NCBI GenBank assembly: GCA_964017235.1
Contig: OZ024934.1
Location: 87,324,706 to 87,388,705 of the forward strand
Direction of reading: 5' to 3'
DNA length: 64,000 nt
Origin: Sabellastarte sp. h YS-2021
Taxonomy: Eukaryota > Annelida > Polychaeta > Sabellida > Sabellidae
The notes under the pieces are model-generated. The model ran no database searches and had not been told where the DNA came from. It was given only the letters and a program-made list of their open reading frames with translations. A program made the position numbers and the translations under genes. Shown piece by piece: positions 49,501-53,485 of the stretch. Each line of letters opens with the position of its first letter. Within the stretch, counting starts at the first letter, position 1.

Positions 49501-50525
49501 AACAAACAGGTGTGACTGCTAAACCAACAGGTCACTACATCTGAACCAACACGTTGTGCTGCCAAACCAACAGGTTATACGCCAAAGCCAACAGGTAAAA
49601 CTGCTAAAGTTAACAGGTAAATACATCTAAACAAACAAGGGTGACTGCTAAACCAACAGGTTGTGCTGCCAAGCCAACAGGTTATATGCCAAAGCCAACA
49701 GGTAAAACTGCTAAAGTTAACAGGTAAATATATCTAAACAAACAGGTGTGACTGCTAAAGGAATAGGTACATACAATTAAACCGACAGGTGTGACTGCTA
49801 AACCAACAGGTAAATACATCTGAACCAACAGGTTGTAGTGCTAAACTAACAGGTAAAACTGCTAAACCAACAGGTTAATCTGCTAAACCCACAAGTATGG
49901 CGATCAAATCAACAAACTAACAGGTAATAAATTTAAACCAAGAGGAAATACTGCCAAATAAATAGGTAAACCAACAGGTGATACATGTAAACTAACTGGT
50001 AAATATGGCTGAACCAACAAGTAACATGTCAGAACAAACAGATAATACTGTAAATCAACAGATGATACATCTACACAAACAGGTAATAAAATCTAAATCA
50101 ATAAGTAATACAGCTAAACCAACAATTAATGTTGCTAAATTAACAGGTGATATGGCTAAAAGAACAACAGTTAGGATAAGGTACAGCTACAGCACCTAAT
50201 GCAAAACCAGGTACCCAATGCAAAAGCAGGTAATACTACTAAATCAACAGATACATTAATAACTTTGATAAACTAACTGGTCTCAATATTGTTCACCTTT
50301 AAAGTAATTGAAGTCACCTGTGTAACTTATGTGTGAAACATGACATATTCTGTTATGTAAGTGTTGATAAATCCATGTGTTGTTCCGTTACAGCGACAGC
50401 AGCAGATGCGGGGCATGGCGCCTCCCCAGGGCATGATGAACCAGCAGCCTCTTAACATGGGAGGCCAGATGCAACAGAGACCACCCAACTTTGGTGTGAA
50501 TGACCACTTTGATCTGATGAACTAG
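1..50525 (+). CDS. MED25: MED25, Mediator complex subunit 25 (5' part outside window; 16 exons listed separately)
   Basis: MED25 is a nuclear subunit of the Mediator coactivator that links DNA-bound activators to RNA polymerase II. Its N-terminal VWA domain contacts Mediator and its ACID domain binds activator acidic regions. The sixteen exons listed here have GT-AG borders, and their phases join without conflict into about 782 codons plus stop. The order is: end of VWA ([14 protein letters not shown]), Gln/Gly/Met-rich linker, ACID domain starting at [11 protein letters not shown] and running through [30 protein letters not shown] and [14 protein letters not shown], a Gln-rich tail, the NR box LRHLL, and the C terminus DHFDLMN. 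The resemblance to human MED25 is from memory of that protein, but is clear in the VWA end and ACID parts. The first VWA exons and the promoter lie left of the window. The gene is unusually long because of intronic mobile elements. Exon 12 and other linker exons could be alternatively spliced. Confidence 0.95.
44..1163. other. MED25 intron 1 of window with two copies of an interspersed repeat
   Basis: Similar sequences at about 300-470 and 765-960 share the block TTAAAATATTCTGTGCAAGT and a following CACTTTATRAARCARTGT. On the minus strand the second copy reads RLCTLCNSN, reminiscent of the C-terminal Cys motif of LINE reverse transcriptases. Identification is tentative. No host exon seen. Confidence 0.45.
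1164..1229 (+). CDS. MED25: MED25 exon 2 of window (VWA domain end)
   Basis: A pyrimidine-rich tract and CAG precede [20 protein letters not shown] followed by DK, with a GTAAGT donor. It spans 22 codons, phase 0 on both sides. It closely resembles the human 'HFSIVSPRKLP' segment. Confidence 0.93.
1766..1985 (+). repeat. tRNA-derived SINE copy
   Basis: A pol III A-box-like GTGGCTTAGTGGGTAACAC is followed about 45 bases later by a B-box GGTTCAAATCC, then a unique body with ATTGATAAATGGTCATCC. A second copy lies at 30931-31151 on the other strand. The tRNA part lacks a normal acceptor stem, so this is a retroposon and not a tRNA gene. Confidence 0.8.
2112..2199 (+). CDS. MED25: MED25 exon 3 of window (VWA C-terminal edge)
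   Basis: The exon opens after TTCAG and reads [19 protein letters not shown], then [10 protein letters not shown], ending GAAG|GTAAGT in phase 1. The [13 protein letters not shown] part matches the vertebrate 'DPRHMVLVRGL' segment. Confidence 0.9.
2823..3013. mobile_element. Short pogo/Tigger-like MITE
   Basis: Imperfect terminal inverted repeats: CAGTATGACCTCTATTATCC at the left and the complement of AGTATAACCTCTATTATGC at the right. TA flanks both ends. The internal part has no ORF. TIRs starting CAGTAT(G/A)ACCTCTATTAT are typical of pogo-type elements. Degraded relatives lie at 53486-53640 and 53840-54030. Confidence 0.6.
3150..3530 (-). repeat. Tandem pair of 5S-rRNA-derived SINE-like units
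   Basis: On the minus strand, unit 1 (about 3150-3330) contains TTAGTACTTGGACGGGTGAC, and unit 2 (about 3331-3530) contains TTGGTACTTTGATGGGAGAC. Both match the 5S rRNA internal promoter (AGTACTTGGATGGGTGACC), and each is followed on that strand by CTGAG, with AAGCAGC-type sequence upstream, as in 5S. The rest of 5S is too diverged for a gene. A-rich linkers separate the units. Best read as a SINE3-type or tRNA/5S chimeric retroposon. Confidence 0.65.
4343..4408 (+). CDS. MED25: MED25 exon 4 of window (linker)
   Basis: A TTCACAG acceptor is followed by [20 protein letters not shown] and a GTGGGT donor, phase 1 in and phase 1 out. The linker is poorly conserved, so support is the splice sites, matching phase and position. 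Confidence 0.75.
4665..4740. repeat. Intron-4 minisatellite, first segment
   Basis: Degenerate 15-16-bp units related to ACTTACCTTTAATG run up to the 5' end of the element at 4741 and resume after it. Confidence 0.75.
5115..6140. repeat. 169-bp tandem array (six monomers) with a palindromic ATGGCGGCCAT core
   Basis: ATGGCGG occurs at 5283, 5452, 5621, 5790, 5959 and 6128, exactly 169 bp apart. Monomers alternate between two types (GTCTCGTCC versus GTCTCGCCA before the core), giving a 338-bp dimer. Each contains TTTCGACGAAA or a near copy and the palindrome AAAATGGCGGCCATTTT. Confidence 0.93.
6141..10625. repeat. About 133-bp satellite array (roughly 34 monomers)
   Basis: Monomers start near ACTCACCTACTCAAAATGAG and contain AAAGTATTGCAGATAGCCAA and TCATTCACCTACTTTTGGG. 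Early spacings are 134, 133 and 133 bp. The marker variant AATGCTAATTATCTG recurs at 6431, 8823 and 10283. The last two, together with several TTTCACACCCATAG variants, are offset by about 1460 bp, so an 11-monomer block is duplicated. Confidence 0.93.
10640..11000. repeat. Diverged 169-bp monomers on the right side of the 133-bp array
   Basis: ATGGTGGCCATTTTGAATTT (near 10746) and two CACAAAAATGCTTATATCT blocks (near 10784 and 10942) with ACCGTGCTATATGGAGCG are the same monomer class as 5115-6140, more diverged. They show that the 133-bp array sits inside an older 169-bp array. Confidence 0.8.
11135..11390. repeat. Intron-4 minisatellite, second segment
   Basis: Units such as ACTTACCTTTAATGACAT, GACTTACTTTAAATG and GACTTACCTTCTACTACT continue the array interrupted at 4740. 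Some units drift to CATACCC or CTTGCC. Confidence 0.85.
11392..11530 (+). repeat. tRNA-derived SINE fragment inside the minisatellite
   Basis: ATCTAATCACAAGCTGTCAC, then CTCTGTGTGGGATCGATCCC, resembles a tRNA T-arm (B box GGATCGATCC). It continues with CAGTTCCAATATGGCC. A related copy is at 21826-21955. Confidence 0.6.
11530..11556. repeat. Intron-4 minisatellite, third segment
   Basis: A short piece (TTTAAATGACTGAGTGACAT) lies between the SINE and the left end of the DIRS element and belongs to the same array. Confidence 0.65.
11557..11745 (+). repeat. DIRS copy 1 left inverted terminal repeat
   Basis: It shares CTATCCAATGGACAATTGC, the ACCGGTC block, CCTGTCTAGACAG and TCAGTTCATCTTTTTT with the reverse complement of 19480-19590. 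Confidence 0.88.
12230..14060 (+). other. DIRS copy 1 5' internal region: two classes of degenerate repeats, no confident product
   Basis: From 12230 to 13120, a long unit of about 430 bp repeats around CCCTCCCTCATGGAC and GTTGCCTGGTTAAGTATCAC. From 13140 to 14060, GGTTACAGAG recurs every few dozen bases with ACCGGCTACA variants. This is where a DIRS gag-like ORF would lie, but the frames are short and low complexity, and I cannot name a protein. Confidence 0.5.
14180..16891 (+). mobile_element. Helentron-type non-autonomous element, element 3 (nested in DIRS copy 1)
   Basis: The 5' hairpin runs ATCTCC ... GGAGAT (about 14181-14213), followed by a GTGTGTGCGTGC-type microsatellite. The core has about 300-bp units (14260-15600) and then seven units of about 143 bp (15690-16620) with AAAATGAGTAAATGTC. 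The 3' subterminal repeat GGGAGAT is at 16855-16861. The 3' hairpin is weak (GCAT/ATGC) and the end is placed at TTATTAG by inference. A CTAG at 16841 is an alternative. Confidence 0.6.
15660..16640. repeat. About 143-bp tandem array in element 3
   Basis: Units contain AAAATGAGTAAATGTC, AAAAGTATTACAGGTAGGCA, TCATTCACCTACTTTTGGGT and CCACATAGTGAAGTTGCAGA. They are clearly related to the 133-bp monomer of element 1 and the monomers in 42340-43650. Confidence 0.88.
17120..17420 (+). pseudogene. DIRS copy 1 reverse transcriptase remnant (active site deleted)
   Basis: The frame at 17278 reads KGIRIHQ, then PVS and a stop, then [19 protein letters not shown]. In the family the YLDD active-site segment lies between IHQ and GWxVN, so that part has been removed here. 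The fingers and most of the palm are also missing upstream. Confidence 0.75.
17470..17800 (+). pseudogene. DIRS copy 1 RNase H domain remnant
   Basis: [13 protein letters not shown] holds the first catalytic Asp, [14 protein letters not shown] the Glu, and [16 protein letters not shown] the third motif, where the family usually has TDN or SDN. The Asp is Asn here, so activity is not expected. The pieces lie in different frames. Confidence 0.75.
17860..18330 (+). pseudogene. DIRS copy 1 connection region between RNase H and recombinase
   Basis: The frame reads [20 protein letters not shown], then [20 protein letters not shown] and [19 protein letters not shown], the conserved DIRS block after RNase H. 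The open part spans about 17942-18412. Confidence 0.8.
18300..19052 (+). pseudogene. DIRS copy 1 tyrosine recombinase, internally deleted and frameshifted
   Basis: Recognisable blocks, in several frames, are [72 protein letters not shown] (catalytic Arg), [27 protein letters not shown] and [15 protein letters not shown]. Between RTSK and DVAW the segment with HxxR, the W/H and the nucleophile Tyr is absent. The minus-strand copy near 61 kb still has it. Confidence 0.85.
19345..19440. repeat. DIRS copy 1 internal complementary region
   Basis: CAATTGTCCATTGGATAGGA is the complement of the left end, and TTGCAATTTAATAAGTAAAT followed by TAATACCCTATCCAATGG the complement of the right end. They are joined at AATAAAATTGC. 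That junction defines the element termini near 11557 and 19620. Confidence 0.88.
19441..19620 (+). repeat. DIRS copy 1 right inverted terminal repeat
   Basis: It contains CTGTCTAGACAGG, GACCGGT and CAATTGTCCATTGGATAGGG, then an AT-rich terminus ending TTTGCAAT. It is the inverse of the left repeat. Confidence 0.85.
19621..19680. repeat. Intron-4 minisatellite, last segment, reaching the exon 5 acceptor
   Basis: GACTTACCTTTAATGACTTA and CCTTTAACATGTTCCAG run directly into the splice acceptor, so the pyrimidine tract of MED25 exon 5 is made of the repeat. Confidence 0.85.
19685..19864 (+). CDS. MED25: MED25 exon 5 of window (linker with conserved helix)
   Basis: After TGTTCCAG the frame reads [20 protein letters not shown] and ends with [17 protein letters not shown] at a GTAGGG donor. 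The last part resembles the Ala/Lys-rich helix of vertebrate MED25 linkers. The 15.3-kb intron before it holds a Helentron-type element and a DIRS element. The bases just upstream of the acceptor belong to a minisatellite. Confidence 0.85.
19865..21825. other. Intron 5 unique sequence with a small repeat block
   Basis: AT-rich, no exon seen. At 21095-21265 the motif AGGCGTTAATTTGAACC and variants (CCAGGCGTTCTTTTGAA, AGGCGTTTATTTGAA) repeat about five times. This looks like a fragment of an interspersed repeat. Confidence 0.5.
21826..21955 (+). repeat. tRNA-derived SINE copy near exon 6
   Basis: A-box-like TGGCCTAGAGATTAGC and B-box-like GGTTTCAATTCC are spaced as in a tRNA. The CAGAGTGTCACCTCTG stem resembles the copy at 11392-11530. 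It ends about 20 bases before the exon acceptor. Confidence 0.65.
21978..22069 (+). CDS. MED25: MED25 exon 6 of window (Ser/Met linker with a Gln run)
   Basis: The acceptor CTTCCAG is followed by [20 protein letters not shown] and a run of six Gln coded by mixed CAG/CAA, ending SAN at GTAAGT. It enters in phase 1 and leaves in phase 0. Linker sequence, supported mainly by phase and composition. Confidence 0.8.
24720..24870 (+). pseudogene. DIRS copy 2 RNase H fragment broken by a G run
   Basis: Frames read [19 protein letters not shown] and, after a frame change, [17 protein letters not shown]. These match the second and third RNase H motifs, and here the SDN Asp is kept. A run of 17 G (24847-24863) follows the Gly codons. 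Confidence 0.65.
25330..25690 (+). pseudogene. DIRS copy 2 connection-region remnant
   Basis: [20 protein letters not shown], then [11 protein letters not shown], and [10 protein letters not shown] resemble the DIRS 'VDLFATRxNxKLPxFVSP ... AVDALS' block. Downstream (25900-26700) only scattered recombinase-like pieces remain. Confidence 0.6.
27370..27475. repeat. DIRS copy 2 internal complementary region
   Basis: AAGCACTTGTGAGGATAAGG, GGCTATTTTACGCAATAAAA and TTACAAGTTAAATACTTACC are adjacent, combining the complements of the left and right termini. Confidence 0.82.
27758..28123. repeat. 183-bp direct tandem duplication
   Basis: ACAAAATTAAGCCGTAAAAT occurs at 27758 and 27941. The two 183-bp units differ at only a few positions (for example GTAAGTGAGG/GTGAGTGAGG and CATAAAGC/CATGAAGC). 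They start just outside the DIRS copy 2 right end. Confidence 0.93.
28514..28550. repeat. Poly(A) run of 37
   Basis: An uninterrupted A tract in intron 6. Length may be an assembly estimate. No retroposon body could be attached to it. Confidence 0.8.
29027..29387 (+). CDS. MED25: MED25 exon 7 of window (Gly/Met/Pro-rich linker, start of ACID region)
   Basis: The longest exon (361 nt) starts after TGTTTCAG with [19 protein letters not shown]. It carries many NMP/GxxGPMGAS-type repeats, including a twice-repeated GPMGAS, and ends KKIIWKG at a GTAAAA donor, phase 1. The final IIWKG leads into the ACID domain, as 'LLAWSG' does in vertebrates. Confidence 0.9.
29694..30248. mobile_element. Foldback/MITE element with GGGGCCGATTTCAC termini
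   Basis: GGGGCCGATTTCAC at the left and GTGAAATCGGCCCC at the right form a perfect 14-bp terminal inverted repeat. The interior repeats GGACTTAAG/CTTAAGTCC-like motifs in both orientations, giving extended foldback potential. No ORF. A relative with diverged ends is at 40635-41356. Confidence 0.78.
30514..30725 (+). pseudogene. LINE reverse-transcriptase C-terminal relic (CR1/L2-like)
   Basis: The frame from 30529 reads [20 protein letters not shown], then [17 protein letters not shown]. This resembles the 'LHWLPVxxRIxYKxxxxxYKALxGxAPxYLSxLL' block of CR1/L2-type LINEs. Only this block remains, next to a minus-strand SINE. Confidence 0.55.
30931..31151 (-). repeat. tRNA-derived SINE copy (same family as 1766-1985)
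   Basis: Read on the minus strand it has GTGGCCTAGTGGGTAACAC, then B box GGTTCAAACCC, then GATACATAG and the shared ATTGATAAATGGTCATCC body, ending TTAGGGGAATGTC. It is colinear with the copy in intron 2, so the family boundaries are visible from the pair. Confidence 0.82.
31341..31461 (+). CDS. MED25: MED25 exon 8 of window (ACID domain, first strands)
   Basis: After AATATTAG the frame gives [20 protein letters not shown], then [26 protein letters not shown] and the later Thr/Arg/Leu/Cys pattern are hallmarks of the MED25/PTOV ACID fold. It leaves in phase 2 (GTAAGG donor). Confidence 0.95.
31572..34811 (+). mobile_element. Helentron-type non-autonomous element, element 2
   Basis: The 5' arm AAGCGGCCC (31574-31582) faces GGGACGCTT in its own hairpin (one mismatch) but pairs perfectly with the 3' subterminal repeat GGGCCGCTT (34775-34783). 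The 3' hairpin is GTTTTTGTAGCAAAAAC (34785-34801), then ATTTTTCTAG. A CGCCGCCGCCGCC microsatellite follows the 5' end, as in element 1. The core has diverged units around AAGGTGACCTTAAAC (31740-32860) and one 133-bp-class monomer near 33770-33890. Confidence 0.75.
35495..35917. mobile_element. MITE with CAGGGTTCCCACA terminal inverted repeats
   Basis: CAGGGTTCCCACA at the left is inverted as TGTGGGAACCCTG at the right. The interior is full of CCTTGAAAATCCTTGAA-type motifs on both strands. CAGGG ends suggest a hAT-type source, but I found no 8-bp duplication. Confidence 0.72.
36030..36195 (+). CDS. MED25: MED25 exon 9 of window (ACID domain core)
   Basis: TTTGTAG is followed by a frame reading [20 protein letters not shown], then [20 protein letters not shown] and [15 protein letters not shown], with a GTGAGT donor. 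It is strongly alike to human ACID (WPxKLxMQLIPQ, FxNSRxVxFxF, LxxLYxxM). It completes the phase-2 codon and ends in phase 0. Confidence 0.96.
36414..37200 (+). mobile_element. Possible Helentron-type element 6 (5' hairpin and tandem core; 3' end uncertain)
   Basis: The hairpin AGGCGGGTT ... AACCCGCCT (36414-36443) opens it. Four units of 110-190 bp follow with GACTCTAACTCGAAAAC and GACAGGGAGATAGATAACCA. A weak 3' counterpart (AAACCGCC, near 37064) and a TTTCTAG near 37183-37189 are possible ends. Confidence 0.5.
37468..37641 (+). CDS. MED25: MED25 exon 10 of window (ACID domain, C-terminal part)
   Basis: A TTTTACAG acceptor opens [20 protein letters not shown], then [20 protein letters not shown] and [18 protein letters not shown], with a GTAAGT donor. 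It spans 58 codons, phase 0 both sides, and is almost colinear with vertebrate ACID. Confidence 0.97.
38015..38259 (+). repeat. Partial hAT-type MITE related to 51342-51760
   Basis: TTTGGGTTTGTTTATAACTA, ATATTTACAGGAAGTGAGTA and GTTATTCCTACTGCATTGAA are colinear with the copy at 51.3-51.8 kb. The left half is missing and the right terminus (GATTCCCAGCGCCACTTA) is kept. Confidence 0.65.
38786..38857 (+). CDS. MED25: MED25 exon 11 of window (Gly/Pro-rich tail)
   Basis: CACCACAG is followed by [20 protein letters not shown] and NPGQ, ending CAG|GTAAAC. It is 24 codons, phase 0 both sides, so it could be skipped without shifting the frame. Confidence 0.85.
39930..40370. repeat. Degenerate tandem repeat, about 160-175 bp, three units
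   Basis: GTCCAGGCTATRTCTCA, AAACYRTAAGGTGTA and TTGATTTGACSTTTGACCTTG recur in order. The TTTGACCTTTGACC part recalls units at 43790-44390, so it may be a fragment of an element 4 relative. No termini found. Confidence 0.6.
40635..41356. mobile_element. Foldback/MITE element with CAGGGGCCGGTTTCATGAA termini
   Basis: CAGGGGCCGGTTTCATGAA is the exact inverse of the right end TTCATGAAACCGGCCCCTG (19 bp). The interior has GACTCAAG/TTGAGTC motifs throughout. It belongs with 29694-30248, with GACTTAAG replaced by GACTCAAG-type repeats. No convincing target duplication seen. Confidence 0.8.
42340..43650. repeat. Tandem array of the 133-bp monomer class in element 4
   Basis: About nine units with TGAGTAAATCA, AACTTGAAAACTATTGCATT, ATGTTATTCACCTACTTTTG and CATAGTGAAATTACAGACC. 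Order and spacing match the monomers of elements 1 and 3. Confidence 0.88.
43790..44390. repeat. 155-bp tandem array (four units) in element 4
   Basis: AAAGTGCTTATAACTCGCTT, TGGTAAACCAACCTATAGGA and GACCCCTCCTTCAAGGTCAA repeat four times in order. The open frames through it are repeat artefacts. Confidence 0.9.
45330..45930. repeat. Degenerate short tandem repeat in intron 11
   Basis: Units related to ATACCATTTATGGGGCCTGA and GAAATNATAAT recur irregularly (for example near 45375, 45625, 45770 and 45865). Strongly diverged; no termini or ORF. Confidence 0.5.
46642..46833 (+). CDS. MED25: MED25 exon 12 of window (Pro-rich tail)
   Basis: An acceptor CCCCACAG opens [20 protein letters not shown], then [20 protein letters not shown] and a PPLPPPPF stretch, ending DPDK at GTAGGT. 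It is 64 codons, phase 0 both sides. Vertebrate MED25 is also Pro-rich here but not alignable by eye, so this may be a lineage-specific or cassette exon. Confidence 0.75.
47873..48208 (+). CDS. MED25: MED25 exon 13 of window (Gln/Met/Ser-rich tail)
   Basis: GACATAG is followed by [20 protein letters not shown]. Several Gln runs follow ([33 protein letters not shown]), then [12 protein letters not shown] at a GTAAGT donor. It is 112 codons, phase 0. The low complexity is protein-level: CAG and CAA are mixed. Confidence 0.88.
48570..48663 (+). CDS. MED25: MED25 exon 14 of window (coiled Gln-rich helix)
   Basis: TAATTTCAG opens [20 protein letters not shown], then a [12 protein letters not shown] stretch, donor GTAAGA, phase 1 out. 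A heptad-like Leu/Ile spacing suggests a helix or short coiled coil continuing EEMERRANL of the previous exon. Confidence 0.88.
49192..49358 (+). CDS. MED25: MED25 exon 15 of window (Gly/Gln tail with LxxLL NR box)
   Basis: TACCTTAG opens [20 protein letters not shown]. It continues with [20 protein letters not shown] and ends [14 protein letters not shown] at CAG|GTAAAT. The LRHLL box sits where vertebrate MED25 has LRSLL (NPQLRSLLLN), the nuclear-receptor interaction motif. The bases across this donor are repeated many times in the following intron. Confidence 0.93.
49359..50230. repeat. Minisatellite in the last intron built from copies of the exon 15 splice donor
   Basis: The authentic junction CTGCTAAACCAACAG|GTAAA is followed at once by repeated copies of the same sequence in 18-21-bp subunits. 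They are grouped in 129-bp units: AAATATATCTAAACAAAC at 49361 and 49490, AAATACATCTAAACAAAC at 49619, and a shortened unit at 49726. At least eight further AACAGGTAAA matches follow before the array degrades near 50200. Confidence 0.9.
50394..50525 (+). CDS. MED25: MED25 terminal coding exon
   Basis: TTCCGTTACAG opens [20 protein letters not shown] and continues [23 protein letters not shown], ending at TAG. It is 44 codons with the stop, phase 0. The acidic-hydrophobic end (DHFDLM) is comparable to the vertebrate end 'DDILMDLI'. Confidence 0.92.
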   Translation, partial: RQQQMRGMAPPQGMMNQQPLNMGGQMQQRPPNFGVNDHFDLMN

Positions 50526-51260
50526 TCGTAGTATTCAAAGACATACATTGAGGCATGAAGCTTTACAAGGTTTCCATGGTTTAGTATCCTCACTTGATTG
50601 GAACTTTTAGGAGTTGGGGGGAGGCTAATGAGCATTGTATTAGTGAATACTTGATCTCTGGTGAAATGTGCTGTAAAGAGGGAACAGAGGGCTGGACCAT
50701 CAAGGATTATTATTTTTTGAGCATTCCCCCATCCTCTGTTGATACATTAAACGTTTTCATCATCCACAGATCCTGCGGCTGCTGTACCAGAGCCAACACT
50801 GTTGTATGACCTTGTTTATTTAATAGTTCATGTATGCAATAACCATGAATAACCTGAAGAAATAACCTTAAGGTATCTATCTCTTTTAAATTTAAATGTG
50901 ATACATCAGGCTTTCAAATACATAAAAGGAATCTGTAAGTGCTTACAAGAACCATCAGCAGGCATTGGCATAATATATAGTGGCTGCTTGGTGAGAACAG
51001 AAAACTATTTTATGCCAGATTCTTGGTGAACCTCTTCAGGCAGTACAATACCATAGAAAATGAACATCAGCATATGGATCAGTAAATTCCAAATGTATAA
51101 AACAAGAAAATTTCAGGAGCAATTTTACTTTACTGATACAGGATCTGCCATATTTGATAATTACAGGAAGTTATAAATTAAATTGACAGAATTATAAATG
51201 GGGGCAAGCCCGCAAACCCCCATAAATAGTTACCTTTGTGTATTTCAATAAAATAAAATA
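50526..51260 (+). other. MED25: Proximal 3' UTR of MED25 with first AATAAA candidates
   Basis: No acceptor or conserved reading frame follows the stop. Overlapping AATAAA hexamers lie at about 51247-51257. A hairpin-capable stretch at 51187-51215 (ATGGGGG ... CCCCCAT) lies just upstream. Use of this site is an inference. Confidence 0.45.
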
Positions 51261-51341
51261 ATGGAATTGCTAAAAAGGCAGAATTATGTTATCTCCTGAA
51301 TCTCGTACCGGTGAAGTAAAAACTACCCAATGTCCTGCTAG

Positions 51342-51760
51342 TAGTGAAGGGACGATTAGACCAACGTTCGATTAATCGTCGGCGTTATGGTACAATCGCG
51401 TTCGGTCACTGACAACTTCTAGAAATCGATTAAATCTTACCCTTCCTTATGTGTCTCAATATCCATGTGTTTTTTATATTTTAAGCAATTTCCTTAACTT
51501 TCCTCTGATAAATAATGGGATTTGTCACGAATTTGGGTTTGTTTATGTCTACCGCCATATTTACCGGAAGTGAGTGCTTTTGGTAGGTTCTAAATGTCGG
51601 AAACACCGTTATTCTTACCGGATTGACAATACTTCATCCCGGAAAGTGTTTCAGGATACATTTTCTTACAGTGGAGTAAAAAAGTCGATTATGGGTCGAT
51701 CATCGGTCGGAAAATTGGACGAATAATCGACCACGAAAATTGAGGCGATTCCACTCACTA
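51342..51760 (+). mobile_element. hAT-type MITE with a perfect 8-bp target duplication
   Basis: The element runs TAGTGAAGGGACGATTAG ... GGCGATTCCACTCACTA and is flanked by CCTGCTAG at 51334-51341 and 51761-51768. An 8-bp duplication with short imperfect terminal repeats fits hAT. No ORF. Confidence 0.88.
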
Positions 51761-51768
51761 CCTGCTAG

Positions 51769-53480
51769 TTAACCTTCAGGATGCTTATTAAGTTGCAATT
51801 CCTCTAGTTCTACTCTAAATCAGCATCCCAAAGTGACACAACATTAGTTAACAAATCATTGTTGTCATATCATGATTGACCAGAATTACCTTTACTTTTG
51901 TGATGATTGTAGGTGTATGCCAAATTATTACTCCTAACAGTGTAAGAAAAGCCAGTTTCTGGTCCCTACATCAACAGTATATTTATTTTGTATGGATAGT
52001 GATGTTTTTGTAGGTATAGTTTGAAGTCTACCATAGCTAGAACTGAATACAATGACAATTTGGGGTTCTTCTAGGGGTCTGTTGTGTTACATGTTGTGTT
52101 ACAGTGGAAAAGAAAATCAAATCAACTCATTGTGTGCAACAGATTCTATTCAGTGAAACCAGGCTAAAGTCAAATTTCAAAAGTATCAGTTAAAATGCTT
52201 TTACTTCACAAACATGTCTACATGAACGTGGTACATTTTAGATAAATAAGGGTGTCTTTACTAATAGTATATTTACTTGAACTTCTGTGGAAAGTCTACT
52301 TATCATTGCCCTACTTAAAGGATTCCAGTAGTATATGTTGGTACTATCACTCGTCACACCAAATATAAATCAGATATTGCCTGTGTTGACCAACCAATTA
52401 ACATTTGTTGTAACTGCCACATGCTAGAAATGCTGTCCTTCCACAATACGAGTAGCGACATACTGAATCTAATGGTGTCATCATCAGGGTATATGAGGCC
52501 TCGTTACCGTGCACAAAACCATGAGCAATATTGCATTGTCATTGTTTCAAAAATTAGACGTACATTTGCTCCTCAAATAGATGTGCATTGATATCTTTGA
52601 CTGAAATAAATTAGATTTTTAGTTGTTAAATTGGTAAATTGTTGACACAAAAAAGTAAGCAATTCATTTTTTTTTTTTTCTTCCTGTAGGAAGTGGCAGT
52701 AATCATTACCGTAGTTATGTCACTAAACAAAACTGCATGAAAGTAAAAGTTGTATGAATATTTCATCACATTTTTATTAAATCCCTATGAAAATAAGCTC
52801 AAGTTAATGGTCTAATAATGTTTGCAAGGTGCATTGTGGATGATCGTTAATCCTCGATTATCATCCATTTGTTCCAACACCAGTAAATCTTCGATATCGC
52901 CACTTGTGATGACGGTAAGTGAAGCCGATTGATACAACTAAAACATGAAACACATGGAACCACAAACTAACTATTTTGTGTAGCTCGTGATTGGCACAGA
53001 AGAATGTGACCAAGGTATTAGAGTAAGAAATCTAAAATTCGCCACATGTGAAAATACTAATAAAATAAATGAATTGTGGTGAGATTTGTTGACTGTATAG
53101 TAAATTAAGGCTTTTTGAACTGAAAAATACCAATTTTTGGACAAAAACATCATTTTCTTCATAAAATTAACTAAGGTTTTAGAGGTGGCGAATTTTAGAT
53201 TCCTGGCGAATTTTAGATTTCTTACTCTATTATAAATTCCTATCAGATCCTCAAAAGTTGTTTTTCTGTTAACATTTATCCTGTTTTCTGGGATTCTTGG
53301 TGTTGAGTAAAGGGTTTTTCTTGCCCCTTTTGAGCCTACTCCAGAAGGCTTTTACTTTGTTCAGAGTTTGCATTTATTCTAGTTCATTGTAACCATTGAC
53401 GTATATTCGTGTATTATATCCCTGTGGTCTGAACAATACTAGTATATTTCTTTCAGAATATACATATTATCATATCCAAT
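51769..53480. other. 3' flank or distal 3' UTR, no gene seen
   Basis: AT-rich sequence without conserved frames or splice-framed ORFs. A near-exact repeat of AATTTTAGATTTCTTACTCTA occurs near 53020 in inverse orientation (AGAGTAAGAAATCTAAAATT) and near 53210, forming a 200-bp foldback. Otherwise nothing assigned. Confidence 0.4.
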
Positions 53481-53485
53481 TCAGT

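Noticed and set aside
51187..51215. Histone-like 3' stem-loop downstream of MED25
   Set aside because: The ATGGGGG/CCCCCAT hairpin lacks the conserved histone stem and loop sequence, and MED25 is not a histone-type mRNA.
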